NCBI RefSeq assembly: GCF_900566075.1
Contig: NZ_UPHU01000001.1
Span: 5,704,325-5,768,324 of the forward strand
DNA length: 64,000 nucleotides
Reading direction: 5' to 3'
DNA from: Mycobacterium pseudokansasii
Lineage (GTDB): Bacteria; Actinomycetota; Actinomycetes; Mycobacteriales; Mycobacteriaceae
Numbering within the stretch: position 1 is the stretch's first letter; every line of letters starts with the position of its first letter. The translations under genes and the position numbers were made by a program. The notes under the pieces were generated by a model, which saw only the letters and a program-made list of their open reading frames with translations, searched no databases and was not told where the DNA came from. Shown here piece by piece: positions 28,216 to 37,922 of the stretch.

Positions 28216-30348
28216 TTAACGCGGCAGGCCAAGCAGCCGCTCGGCGGCCAGCGTGAGCAGTATCTGCTCGGTTCCGCCGGCGATGGTGAGGCACCGGGTG
28301 TTGAGGAAGTCGTATACCGCTTGGTTGTCCACCAAGCCGCCACCCTCGGAGAGCTCCATCATGAATTCGGCCAGCGCCTGGCGGTAGCGGACCCCGATGA
28401 GTTTGCGCACGCTGGATTGCGCGCCCGGATCCTGTCCACCGACGGCCAGCTGGGCGATGCGCTGATCGAGCAGGGAACCACTTTGGGCGAGGATGATCAG
28501 CCTCGCCAACCGGTCCTGCTGGGCGACGTCGGGCTCCGTCTCGGCCAGTATCTCGAGCAGCTTCTCCATGGGGTTGCCCAGCGCGGTACCGGTGGCCATC
28601 GCCACCCGCTCGTTGGCCAGCGTGGTGCGCGCCAGTCGCCAGCCGTCGTTGACCGCGCCTACCACCATCTCGTCGGGCACGAACACGTTGTCCAGAAAGA
28701 CCTCGTTGAACAGCGCGTCGCCGGTGATCTCGCGCAGCGGCCGGATCTCGATGCCGGGCGAGGTCATGTCCACCAGAAAGTAGGTGATGCCCTTGTGCTT
28801 CGGAGCGTCCGGGTCCGTCCGCGCCAGGCACACGCCCCACTTGGCCAGGTGCGCCTTGGACGTCCACACCTTCTGCCCGGTGAGCAGCCAACCACCTTCG
28901 GTGCGCACCGCCCTGGTCCGCAGCGACGCCAGGTCGGAACCAGCCCCCGGTTCGGAAAACAGCTGGCACCAAAGGAATTCGCCACGCAGCGTGGCCGGCA
29001 CGAAGCGCTCGATCTGGTCGGGCGTGCCATGTTCGAGAATGGTCGGTGCCGCCCACCAGCCGATCACCAGGTCCGGCCGCACCACGCCGGCCGACGCCAT
29101 CTCCTGATCGATCAGCAACTGCTCGGCCGCGGTTGCGCCGCGCCCATACGGCGGCGGCCAGTGCGGCGCCAACAGCCCGGCATCGGCCAGGGCAGCCTGC
29201 CGCTTCTCCTCCGGCAACGCCGCGACGTCGGCGACCGCGGCGGCGATCGCGGGTCGCAGCTGTTTCACCCCGGTCAGGTCGATAGTCAGCCGGCGGCGAA
29301 CGCCATCGCGGGTCAGCGCGGCAATGCGGCGCAGCCAGCGCTCGGCACCACCAAGGAACCAACCGTTGGCGTGGGCCCGGCGCAAGTACAGGTGCGCATC
29401 GTGCTCCCAGGTGCAGCCGATGCCGCCGAGCACCTGGATGCAGTCCTTGACGTTGGCCTTGGCGGCGGCGATACCAAGACCGGCGGCCACGGCGGCCGCG
29501 ATGGCGAACTGGCGGTCGTCGGGGTCCCCGGCGGCCCGCGCCGCGTCGGCGACGGCCACCTCGGCCTGCTCGGCGCGGCAGAGCATTTCCGCACACAAGT
29601 GCTTGACGGCCTGGAAGCTACCGATCGGCTTGCCGAACTGCTCACGAACCTTGGCGTAGGCCACCGCGGTGTCCAGCGCCCACCGGGTCACTCCCGCGGC
29701 CTCGGCGGCCAGCAGGGTGGCGGCCAGGTTCTCGACGCGCTCCCGGGAGTCGGCGATCACGGTGGCCGGTGCCGACGTCAGCACCACTGTCGCCAACGGC
29801 CGCGAAAAGTCGGTGGCCCGCAACGGCTCCACCTGCACGCCGTCGCCGGCGGTATCGACGAGCAGCCATCTGCCTTCGGCCGGCAACAGCACCACCGCGC
29901 CGACGATCGCGCCCAGTACCCACGGAACCGTGCCCGACACCCGTTGGGTCTGGGCGTCGAACTGGACATCGCCTTGCAGCGCGAGCCCGGCGATGCGTTC
30001 GCCGGCGACCAGGCCGGCCAGTAATTCGGGATCCGGCACCACCAGGCCGGCCAGCGCGGTGGTCGCCACCGGCCCCGGCACCAAAGCCTTGCCCGCCTCT
30101 TCGACCATGGCGCACAGGTCCTCGATGCTGCCACCGGCGCCGCCGCAATCCTCCGGCACGGCAACGCCGAACATTCCCAATTCGGCCAGGCCCGCGAACA
30201 CCGGTCGCCAGGCGTCGGGGCTGCCTCGTTCTATGCCTTCCATGGCGCGGGCGGCCGCTGTCGCGGCCTCTCCGCAGGCCGAAGTGCGGGCCCAGTCACG
30301 CACCAACTCGCGAGCCGCGAGTTGTTCGTCGGTGACGATCGCTACCAC
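28216..30348 (-). CDS. fadE34: fused double acyl-CoA dehydrogenase FadE34
   Basis: The likely start is the GTG at 30348 ([20 protein letters not shown]), giving 710 residues, close to M. tuberculosis FadE34 (711). The protein holds two acyl-CoA dehydrogenase halves in one chain. The first has [20 protein letters not shown] and a [16 protein letters not shown] segment. The second has the full signature [19 protein letters not shown] and ends with [20 protein letters not shown]. FadE34 dehydrogenates C5 or C3 steroid side-chain CoA esters. It is divergent from kstR across a perfect KstR box. Confidence 0.94.
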   Translation of the reverse strand: MVAIVTDEQLAARELVRDWARTSACGEAATAAARAMEGIERGSPDAWRPVFAGLAELGMFGVAVPEDCGGAGGSIEDLCAMVEEAGKALVPGPVATTALAGLVVPDPELLAGLVAGERIAGLALQGDVQFDAQTQRVSGTVPWVLGAIVGAVVLLPAEGRWLLVDTAGDGVQVEPLRATDFSRPLATVVLTSAPATVIADSRERVENLAATLLAAEAAGVTRWALDTAVAYAKVREQFGKPIGSFQAVKHLCAEMLCRAEQAEVAVADAARAAGDPDDRQFAIAAAVAAGLGIAAAKANVKDCIQVLGGIGCTWEHDAHLYLRRAHANGWFLGGAERWLRRIAALTRDGVRRRLTIDLTGVKQLRPAIAAAVADVAALPEEKRQAALADAGLLAPHWPPPYGRGATAAEQLLIDQEMASAGVVRPDLVIGWWAAPTILEHGTPDQIERFVPATLRGEFLWCQLFSEPGAGSDLASLRTRAVRTEGGWLLTGQKVWTSKAHLAKWGVCLARTDPDAPKHKGITYFLVDMTSPGIEIRPLREITGDALFNEVFLDNVFVPDEMVVGAVNDGWRLARTTLANERVAMATGTALGNPMEKLLEILAETEPDVAQQDRLARLIILAQSGSLLDQRIAQLAVGGQDPGAQSSVRKLIGVRYRQALAEFMMELSEGGGLVDNQAVYDFLNTRCLTIAGGTEQILLTLAAERLLGLPR

Positions 30349-30410
30349 GTTGAGCCCTCCCCGTCGTGAAATTCGCCTGGCCGGAAACGTCGAGGGACAT
30401 TCAAAGCCAC

Positions 30411-30424
30411 TAGAACGTGTTCTA
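30411..30424. promoter_or_regulatory. KstR operator between fadE34 and kstR
   Basis: TAGAACGTGTTCTA fits the KstR consensus TnnAACnnGTTnnA exactly. It explains autoregulation of kstR and repression of fadE34. Confidence 0.92.
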
Positions 30425-30565
30425 ATAGTGACAATGATCAACCGTCAAGTCGACAGCTATTAGGCCAGTACACGACGTCGTCGCGGCGACCGGGAGGTGG
30501 GAAATTCACGCACAGCATGCGTATCGTTCGGCGACGAACCGCCCCGGAGAGGAGTTGCGCGTTAC

Positions 30566-31228
30566 ATGTCTGCAGCGAACACGAGTCCGGGCCGCGTTTC
30601 TGACACGCAGCCGCGCGAGGTCATGAACGTGGCGGTATTGGCTGAGTCCGAGTTGGGTTCGGAGGCACAGCGCGAGCGCCGCAAGCGCATCCTGGATGCC
30701 ACCATGGCCATCGCGTCCAAGGGCGGTTACGAGGCGGTGCAGATGCGCGCCGTGGCCGATCGCGCCGATGTCGCCGTCGGCACGCTGTACCGCTACTTCC
30801 CGTCGAAGGTCCATCTGCTGGTGTCGGCGCTGGGCCGGGAATTCAGCCGCATCGACGCCAAGACCGACCGCTCCGCGCTGGCCGGCGGCACTGCATATCA
30901 GCGGCTGAGCTTCATGGTCGGCAAGCTCAATCGCGCGATGCAGCGCAATCCCCTGCTGACCGAGGCGATGACACGTGCCTACGTCTTCGCCGACGCTTCG
31001 GCGGCCAGCGAGGTCGACCACGTGGAGAAGCTCATCGATTCCATGTTCGCCCGCGCCATGGCCGACGGTGAACCGACCGAGGATCAGTACCACATCGCCC
31101 GGGTGATCTCGGATGTGTGGTTGTCGAATCTGCTTGCGTGGCTGACCCGTCGCGCGTCGGCCACCGACGTGAGCAAGCGGCTGGATCTGGCCGTGCGGCT
31201 GCTGCTCGGTGGTCAGGAGAGCGACTAA
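30566..31228 (+). CDS. kstR: cholesterol catabolism repressor KstR
   Basis: The protein is a TetR-family repressor with MRAVADRADVAVGTLYRYFP as the helix-turn-helix and a strongly conserved ligand domain (LNRAMQRNPLLTEAMTRAYV). The ATG at 30566 follows GGAGAGGAG and gives 220 residues. An in-frame ATG at 30623 (MNVAVLAESELGSEAQRERR) gives 201 residues and corresponds more closely to the annotated M. tuberculosis protein, so the start is not settled. KstR represses the sterol uptake, side-chain and ring A/B genes and is released by steroid-CoA thioesters. Confidence 0.93.
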   Translation: MSAANTSPGRVSDTQPREVMNVAVLAESELGSEAQRERRKRILDATMAIASKGGYEAVQMRAVADRADVAVGTLYRYFPSKVHLLVSALGREFSRIDAKTDRSALAGGTAYQRLSFMVGKLNRAMQRNPLLTEAMTRAYVFADASAASEVDHVEKLIDSMFARAMADGEPTEDQYHIARVISDVWLSNLLAWLTRRASATDVSKRLDLAVRLLLGGQESD

Positions 31229-31428
31229 ATCGACAAACGCCCGGATGCGCCGTCGGGTACGACACACCGTGGGTCTGGGCGATCTGCGCCGCCGAGCGGG
31301 CCGCGTCGCCGACTGCTTTGAACCCTTTTGGCGGTAAACGTCGCAACATCGCCGGCGACCCATGTTCCGGCGCAACAGGATACGGGTTTCGCCGTAAATG
31401 ATACTCGATATCTTTCGCCGAGCTAACT

Positions 31429-32400
31429 ACTTCGATCTGAAAAGGTCGGCGCGATTGATCCGCGGTTGGATGACGCTGAACTGGGGGGATGGCCTCAAGC
31501 CGTCGCTACGGAAGGGATTGAGGCCATCGTGTGAGCTCGCCGAGCTGGCCGCCACCGCCAAAGACAGGGCGAAGCGGCTGCTCGCCAACGCCAAACGGGC
31601 GCTGCGCCGCGCGCAGGCGAAGGCCGACGAGCTGCGAAAACACGTTATCCGCGGAGCGGCGGCGGGGCGGCGGCGCGGGCGACTGGCCCGCCCGATCGAC
31701 GACCTCACCCACCTGCTGGCCGCGACCCGCCAGATCGTCGCCCAGATCCGGCAACGGGTCGCCGGGATCACCCCCGATGGCGCGACCCGGCGGGTCAGCC
31801 TGCACGACCCCGATGCCCGCCCGATCCGCAAAGGACGCCTGGGAAAGTCGGTGGAGTTCGGGCACAAGGGCCAGGTCGTCGACAACGACGACGGGATCGT
31901 GCTGGATCACACTGTGGAGCAGGGCAATCCGCCCGATGCGCCGCAACTGGCTCCGGCGGTCAAACGGGTGACCAAGCGCGCCGGGCGCACGCCGCGCACC
32001 GTCACCGCCGACCGCGGCTACCGCGAAGCCGGGGTCGACAAGCAGCTCACCGACCTCGGTGTCACCAACGTGGTGATCCCACGCAAAGGCAAAACCTCTC
32101 AGGCCCGACGCGCCGAAGAACACCGAAAAGCATTCCGCCGCACCGTCAAATGGCGAACCGGCAGCGAAGGACGAATCAGCCACCTCGAACGCGGCTACGG
32201 CTGGGACCGCGCCCGCATCGATACCACCGCGGGCACCCGAATCTGGACCGGACACGGCGTCTTCGCCCACAACCTGGTCAAGATCAGCGCCCTCGCCGCA
32301 TGACCGGTCAACGGGTTGCTCTCCATGCTCCCGAAAATCGGGATCCGCTGCCCACGGCCGAAGGCCGACAGGCCGCCCCGTCACTTTTCAGGTCGAAGTA
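31429..32400 (+). mobile_element. deleted IS element with transposase remnant (ISNCY-like)
   Basis: The ends are inverted repeats: TACTTCGATCTGAAAAG at the left and CTTTTCAGGTCGAAGTA at the right, one mismatch. Between them an open frame, usable from about 31520 to 32303, encodes the C-terminal half of a DDE transposase: FGHKGQVVDNDDGIVLDHTV, TPRTVTADRGYREAGVD and RRTVKWRTGSEGRISHLERG. The N-terminal DNA-binding and first catalytic part is missing; the frame left of 31520 is made of left-end sequence. The element cannot move by itself but could respond to a related full-length transposase. Confidence 0.78.
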
Positions 32401-32792
32401 ACTAGCTACTGCACAAGTCCCCACCAGCGGCCTAACGAAATCCGCAGGTCAACGCCCGGGTCGAGTCGACACAGCCGAAGTGACAAGGGTTAGGCCGTAG
32501 GCGGCAGCACCTCCAGCTTGTACTTCGCGGTGAATGTCCGTCGCCAGGCACGTTCGGTCACCTCGGAATCGAGACGTTCCATTCCATTCGTCGACCACCC
32601 GACCAGGATGTTCCATCCCGATCGCCCGAACCAACGTTGTCACCTTGCTCGTCATCTCGGAGAGTCTCTCCATCCCGGCCCTTGGATCACTAATTGCCAG
32701 GGGCGGGCGCCCCAACCCAGGTTGACAGGGAGGGCCGGTTTGACGGGTAAGGCGAGTCGCAGGAAGACAAGCTCGGTAGCCAGATAGATTAA
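32401..32792. other. intergenic region, no gene supported
   Basis: The 390 bases between the IS remnant and the hairpin contain only short frames on both strands with no family motif. Confidence 0.5.
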
Positions 32793-32822
32793 TAGCCCAG
32801 CGCTCAGGCGAGCGCTGGGCTA
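32793..32822 (-). terminator. strong hairpin terminator
   Basis: TAGCCCAGCGCTC and GAGCGCTGGGCTA form a perfect 13-base-pair stem with loop AGGC. On the minus strand it lies 22 bases after the small membrane protein stop and is followed by TTAATCT, as expected of an intrinsic terminator. Confidence 0.82.
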
Positions 32823-32843
32823 TCAGCGCTTTGCTATCCGCTT

Positions 32844-33164
32844 CTAATGACCTGGAGTCGGGGACGGCGCAGGTAAGGGCGCCGCGTGATTGGGCGCGCC
32901 ATGATTGCCGTGCGGGACCTCCATTACCATTGCAGGGTATTCAAGCTGGCGATGATGAGGCTGGCCGGCATGATTGCCATAGACGGCAAACCCGAATCCC
33001 GCGAAGAATATTCCGGCGACGATCACAAGCGTCCCAGTGACGACAGCAACCCACGCCGCCGCCTTGAATATCTTCGGAACTTCAGTTCTTGGCGTCATTC
33101 TTGTGGCCGGTGGCGCGGGACTCTCCGAGGTTTCCTGTACTGGAGTTTCAAGTGTTTCTTTCAC
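32844..33164 (-). CDS. small membrane protein of unknown function
   Basis: The 106-residue protein has a cytoplasmic-type N-terminus rich in Pro, Glu and Thr. A single membrane segment (AAAWVAVVTGTLVIVAGIFF) is followed by a short His/Pro/Asn-rich outer tail with HAGQPHHRQ and NHGAPNHAAP. The His-rich tail could bind metal. The layout resembles many short mycobacterial membrane proteins, but I do not recognise a family. It has its own hairpin terminator and lies in a region of lower GC content than the sterol genes. Confidence 0.65.
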   Translation of the reverse strand: MKETLETPVQETSESPAPPATRMTPRTEVPKIFKAAAWVAVVTGTLVIVAGIFFAGFGFAVYGNHAGQPHHRQLEYPAMVMEVPHGNHGAPNHAAPLPAPSPTPGH

Positions 33165-33382
33165 AACAAAATATAGTAGCAGCGTGAGTTATATCCCCAC
33201 CTGCCGATTAGCAATGAAGAACCTCTGAGCCAGCGAATCGTCTATCGCTACCATCATCTGCATAATTTGAGGTTCTGCAAATACGGATCAGCGCGAAGTC
33301 ATGGACTTTAGAGGCTCCGTCCCTTGATTTGAACGGGCTGACGCTCCGCAATTTCGATGCTTGGCCGGCCTTATCACAACCC

Positions 33383-34171
33383 TCACCCATCGGTATCGGT
33401 ATCGGTATCGGTATCGTAGTTTATATATTCATTGCCATCGGGGGTTAGCGAGCTATCGTTGTTGTTATTAACACCCCCGCCACCAAAGACTTCTTCAATA
33501 AACCAACCCGCTGATCCAAACCATGGATCGACTTCGTCGCCGCCTCCAAGGTTAATGCCCACACCCGCATTATTCGCGCCATTATCTTCGTCGCGAATGA
33601 CATTTATTGGGATATCATTCTCATTATTTTGAATCACACCCAATTCTATGAGATCGGTTGTCGAATCATCAGTAGGATAAGGACCACTGGCAAATGGGTT
33701 TGCGAGACCCACATCATCATTATAGTAACTCGGATTATAGTTCTCGTAGCTACCAGACCCTATGAAGTCTGTGTTGTATTGAGCCACCGTAGGTCCGGTC
33801 GTGACATTTTGCTCGGTATTCGTGGTAGTGGAATTGCCAGTGGTGTCTTGACTGGTGGTGGGGGCGGTTGCGCTGTAGTCGGTTCCGTTGCTGATGGTAT
33901 TGCTTGTGTTGTCGTTTGTGCAGGTGTCGAGCTTGAATCCGTCGTGGGCAGTCAAGGTGATGGCGAGCCGGCCAACGTCGGTGGTGGAACTGTCGGCAGT
34001 CGCGTGGACGGCAGTAGCTAGGCCACCGGTTAGTGCTAGCGCCCCCAGGGCCATAGCGGCGCTCCGTGCGCCACGCCATTGCACCGAGCTCGGACTTGCA
34101 GTGTGCGCCTGGAAGGTCGCGGCCGGGTCGGCATTGACCGGCGGAGTTGGTTTGTGCGGCACCTGAGGCAT
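33383..34171 (-). CDS. exported protein of unknown function, tandem paralogue B
   Basis: The likely start is the ATG at 34171 (MPQVPHKPTPPVNADPAATF), after GAAGGG, giving 262 residues. A 40-residue Pro-rich leader is followed by a signal-type segment (AAMALGALALTGGLATAVHA). Then comes the domain shared with the next gene: DVGRLAITLTAHDGFKLDTC and TNDNTSNTISNGTD. The remainder is Asn/Asp/Thr/Gly-rich and ends in Thr-Asp repeats encoded by a GGTATC hexanucleotide repeat (about 33390-33416). There is a single cysteine in the shared motif. GC is well below the genome level, which suggests transfer. I do not recognise the family. Confidence 0.68.
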   Translation of the reverse strand: MPQVPHKPTPPVNADPAATFQAHTASPSSVQWRGARSAAMALGALALTGGLATAVHATADSSTTDVGRLAITLTAHDGFKLDTCTNDNTSNTISNGTDYSATAPTTSQDTTGNSTTTNTEQNVTTGPTVAQYNTDFIGSGSYENYNPSYYNDDVGLANPFASGPYPTDDSTTDLIELGVIQNNENDIPINVIRDEDNGANNAGVGINLGGGDEVDPWFGSAGWFIEEVFGGGGVNNNNDSSLTPDGNEYINYDTDTDTDTDG

Positions 34172-34495
34172 TAATGGAAATCCCTTCTTACGCGTTTGAT
34201 TGAATATCCACGGCACACCAGGTGTGCATAAATCCCATCGGAATGATTCGGTTAATCACACGCCCGAGAGAATCATTGTTCCGCGCACCAGGCGTTACAC
34301 GAGCCGGCTTTCCTGTTATACCTGGTAATCTTGGTAGTATTCAACTGAACTGCAAAGACTCAGACCTCGCTCACCTTGAGTGCATGCATCCCCAGCACAA
34401 ATGCGCAAGGAGCTCAACAAACGTCTAAAAGCCGCACCGTGAATATGCTCGACCAGGTTACCTGTACATATTACCGGACGGCGGTCAATCACCTA

Positions 34496-35320
34496 TCATG
34501 GAGCATTCCAATTGATGTCGAGCGGCACTCCAAATTCGTCTACAAGTTGTGCAAGCCCATAGTAAAGTTGTTGATCCACATTCCCATGAGCTCTCATATA
34601 TTCGATATACCTGATCTGATTGTGATCAAATCGTCCCATTTCCGGTAGCCATGCCCGGTCATTAGGATCATATACGTTTAGCCGCACATCGTTCAGATTT
34701 AATTGAATTGGTTCGATTTGATTTTCTTGCGTGAAGGGATTGTCCGAAAGATTACCGTCATTGTAGTCGGCAGAATCATAGTTATTATAGTTGGGAAAGC
34801 TAGATTCGTTGACCTTATTCGACTCGATGAGCTCGGGATTTTCAATAATGAGGATATTGGTGCCGCTACTTTGATTTTGGTCCACATCGTCCCAGATTGT
34901 GGGTCCGCTAATTTCATTGTACGTATCGACGATTACGGGGTCGTTCTTAATATTTGGTTCGGTATTTATGTTGGTGGTAGTGGCCGTGGTGTCTTGAGTA
35001 GTGGTGGAGGGCGTTGTTAAGTTGTTGTCGGTTCCGCTGCTGATGGTATTGCTGCTATTGTCGTTTGTGCAGGTGTCGAGCTTGAATCCGTCGTGGCTGG
35101 TGAAGGTGATCGTCAGTCTGCCGATGTCGGTGGTGGCGCTAGCGCCGGTGGCGTTGATGGCAGCGGTGACGCCGCTGGATAGTGCTAGTACTCCCAGGGC
35201 GATGAGGGCGTTCCTGGTGCGTCGCTGTCGCGGTGCACCAGGAGTTTGGGCTGGTGTCGGGCTGATTTCGGATCGGTTGGCATTGCTGATCGGCGCTGGC
35301 TTACGCGGCAGCTGAGTCAT
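34496..35320 (-). CDS. exported protein of unknown function, tandem paralogue A
   Basis: The 274-residue protein starts MTQLPRKPAPISNANRSEIS. A Pro/Arg-rich leader precedes a signal-type segment (ALIALGVLALSSGVTAAINA). The following 45 residues nearly repeat those of the downstream paralogue (DIGRLTITFTSHDGFKLDTC, TNDNSSNTISSGTD). The C-terminal 170 residues differ, are Asn/Asp-rich and contain no repeat. Both genes share leader design and DNA identity around the cysteine motif, so a tandem duplication with divergent tails is clear. Function unknown. Confidence 0.68.
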   Translation of the reverse strand: MTQLPRKPAPISNANRSEISPTPAQTPGAPRQRRTRNALIALGVLALSSGVTAAINATGASATTDIGRLTITFTSHDGFKLDTCTNDNSSNTISSGTDNNLTTPSTTTQDTTATTTNINTEPNIKNDPVIVDTYNEISGPTIWDDVDQNQSSGTNILIIENPELIESNKVNESSFPNYNNYDSADYNDGNLSDNPFTQENQIEPIQLNLNDVRLNVYDPNDRAWLPEMGRFDHNQIRYIEYMRAHGNVDQQLYYGLAQLVDEFGVPLDINWNAP

Positions 35321-35384
35321 TAGCCTCGGGCTTTCACACTGAGTGATCTTGATTGCGTGTGTTGAACGAAGAAAGGTGCTCTGA

Positions 35385-37035
35385 GCTGGGATAATTTGGC
35401 TTGCTGAAGGACCAGGTCATCGCAAGAATCGGAGCACCAATCTGGTGGGCAAGTCTAGGTCGTGTTACCCGTCGTTGGCGTTGGATGGTCGTGCAACCGG
35501 TGTCGTGTCGCATGCTGGTGCGGTTGTGCTGCTGCGTGCCGCCGAGCGGGTGAGGCTGACCGGGGCGTTGTCGGGCGCGTTGGCGCCGTGGCGTAAACCG
35601 CTGGCCAGCCACGACCCCGGCAAGATCGTGCTCGATGTGGCTATCGCGCTGGCGCTCGGTGGGGACTGCCTGGCTGATGTCGGCCTGCTGCGCGCCGAAC
35701 CCGGGGTGTTCGGTACGGTCGCATCCGATCCCACCGTGTCGAGGTTGATCACTTCGTTGGCCGCAGATGCCCCGAAAGCGTTGGCGGCCATCGGCTCTGC
35801 GCGGGCCGCCGCACGTGCCGCGGCGTGGGCGGCTGCTGGACAGGCCTCGCCGGGTCATGGGATCGATGCCGATCACCCGTTGATCATCGATTTGGATGCG
35901 ACCCTGGTCACCGCGCACTCGGAGAAGGAGAAAGCCGCACCAACATTCAAGCGTGGCTTTGGGTTTCACCCGTTGTGTGCGTTCGTCGATCACGGCAGTG
36001 CGGGAACGGGGGAGTCGCTGGCGATCTTGCTGCGGGCCGGCAATGCCGGCTCTAACACCGCCGCCGACCACAAAACGGTCCTCGCGTGCGCGCTGGAGCA
36101 ATTGCCCTTTCAGGTCGGCTATCGGGTCGGCAAGAAAGTTCTGGTGCGCACCGACGCCGCCGGGGCCACCCACGAATTCCTCAACTACCTGAGCGCGCGC
36201 CGGCTGTCCTACTCGCTGGGATTTGCCCTCACCGAGACGATGGCCACCGGCATCGACGCGATTCCCCAGACGGCGTGGACCCCGGCCTACGACGCTGATG
36301 GGCAGGTCCGTGACGGGGCGTGGGTCACCGAGGCAACCGGGGTCGTTGACCTGTCGGACTGGCCCGCGGGGATGCGGCTGATCGTGCGCAAAGAACGCCC
36401 TCATCCGGGCGCCCAGCTACGTTTCACCGACCGCGACGGGTTACGGCTGACCGCGTTCGTCACCAACACCACCCGTGGGCAGCTGCCCGATCTCGAACTG
36501 CGCCATCGCCGCCGCGCCCGCTGCGAAGACCGCATCCGGGTCGCCAAAGACACCGGCCTGGCCAACCTCCCCCTGCACGGATTCGACCAAAACCGGATCT
36601 GGTGCGCATTGGTGCAGCTGGCCATGGAGCTGACCGCCTGGTGCCAAATGCTGGCCTTCGAGGAGCACCCGGCGCGGCGCTGGGAACCCAAACGACTACG
36701 GCTGCGGCTGTTTTCGATCGCCGGCCGCCTGGCCCGCCACGCCCGCCGAACCCGGCTGCGCCTCGCCGCGCACGCACCCTGGGCCGACGTGTTGACCACC
36801 GCGTTGGCCCGCCTGCAACCCGGCTGACCAACTACCCAACCGTCCCCACGACCCCAAGAAAGGACCACCCGGGCCCAAGGAACCCCGCAGAAGCCGCTGA
36901 CCCGGGCCCACCACCGCACCCCCCAACCGAAAATCAAGATCCAAAACCACAATCCGACCCGATCAGGCCACCACGTCAACCCCACGAAACATCCGGGTTA
37001 GCAACACGTCCTTTTCTTAGCGGGCTAAAACCGAG
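35385..37035 (+). mobile_element. IS1380-family insertion sequence (approximate ends)
   Basis: The transposase gene is flanked by imperfect terminal repeats. TTGGCTTGCTGAAGGAC on the left resembles the reverse complement of GTCCTTTTCTTAGCGGGCTAA at the right (about 37009-37029). The exact ends and target duplication could not be fixed by eye. Between the transposase stop and the right end about 190 bases are Pro-rich noncoding DNA. Confidence 0.6.
35445..36827 (+). CDS. IS1380-family DDE transposase
   Basis: The 460-residue protein starts with a GTG (MGKSRSCYPSLALDGRATGV) and is full length. It has the DDE-type elements LIIDLDATLVTAHSEKEKAA, KVLVRTDAAGATHEFLNYL and RARCEDRIRVAKDTGLANLP, in the order seen for IS1380 transposases. 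No frameshift or stop is visible, so the enzyme may be active. It sits between the tandem exported genes and the unknown gene at 37923 and may have helped to assemble this island. Confidence 0.88.
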   Translation: MGKSRSCYPSLALDGRATGVVSHAGAVVLLRAAERVRLTGALSGALAPWRKPLASHDPGKIVLDVAIALALGGDCLADVGLLRAEPGVFGTVASDPTVSRLITSLAADAPKALAAIGSARAAARAAAWAAAGQASPGHGIDADHPLIIDLDATLVTAHSEKEKAAPTFKRGFGFHPLCAFVDHGSAGTGESLAILLRAGNAGSNTAADHKTVLACALEQLPFQVGYRVGKKVLVRTDAAGATHEFLNYLSARRLSYSLGFALTETMATGIDAIPQTAWTPAYDADGQVRDGAWVTEATGVVDLSDWPAGMRLIVRKERPHPGAQLRFTDRDGLRLTAFVTNTTRGQLPDLELRHRRRARCEDRIRVAKDTGLANLPLHGFDQNRIWCALVQLAMELTAWCQMLAFEEHPARRWEPKRLRLRLFSIAGRLARHARRTRLRLAAHAPWADVLTTALARLQPG

Positions 37036-37922
37036 ATAACGCCATGGCTCGGGAGGCCCAGTTGTCGTCAAAGACCTGGAAACACCGTCGACATATTTCG
37101 ACATATTCCGCCAGTCGCCACGAATCTCCATGCCGGGATCCGTCACGCGGCGTTGAACGGTCAACAGTTCGGCATGTCACGATGTTGTTGGTTGCGAGGA
37201 ATGTGCGTTACGAGCGCGCCCGGCAGTAAAGAATCCTGGCGTCGAGCCGCTACACCGGACGTGCGCAATCCGTGATCAAGAGTTGACAACACCTTCGACA
37301 CGTTAAGGCAACCTCCGGCTAGTACGTAAGACAGTAACTTTCGATCCAATGCTAACCGCGACCATATCCGTTGCTGACAACGTTGTACAGCGGATGAATC
37401 CCGGCTTCGTTTCAAAGATCGAATTGATCCATACGCGAAACAAATGAAAAAGGATTGCGCCAAATCTGGCCACCGTCACAAGTGCGCTAAAACTGCCTGG
37501 TCAGCGGTGGAATCCTCCGGTCCCGCGTCCAGCCCCTTGCCAGAGAACTGATGCCAGCGGTGGCATGACGGGCCTCTTATGGAGGGCTTCACCCGGCGCA
37601 GGAAGTAGGGTTCTATTGACATGGGATACGATCCATGAGAGATATATGCGGGTGGCACCACGCTGCGGCGGGAACATGGCTTATTCGACTAAGAGGTCAT
37701 TTCCTATGGCGGCGCGGATGAATGGCAAGACGAGCAGAGTTATATGCGGCACACGGGGAATAGAACAACGCCATCGAGATCTTAATCTCTTGTTACCATT
37801 AGAGACTTTTCAAGATCCAGTAAGGGCTGTGATGGTGGTCGGCTGCTGAGTTTGGTTGGCGCTCGAAATTGGCAGGTTGTCGAACCCCGCGATCCCAATA
37901 GTCAAAGGGAGAAAGGCGTGTT
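37036..37922. other. intergenic region of about 890 bases, no gene supported
   Basis: Base composition is lower in GC than the backbone. The longest frame (37565-37849, plus strand) has no homologous motif and poor codon bias. A weak ribosome binding site (GGGAGAAAGG) close to 37910 belongs to the next gene. I see no tRNA, repeat array or strong hairpin. Confidence 0.5.

Noticed and set aside
28168..30024. Plus-strand frame of 618 residues opposite fadE34
   Set aside because: It is opposite a 710-residue enzyme with full motifs; no independent evidence.
33383..33420. Short GGTATC repeats considered as a CRISPR array
   Set aside because: The units are contiguous six-base repeats inside a coding frame, with no spacers and no cas genes.
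37565..37849. Possible 94-residue protein before the GRDP-like gene
   Set aside because: No ribosome binding site, poor codon bias and no recognisable domain.
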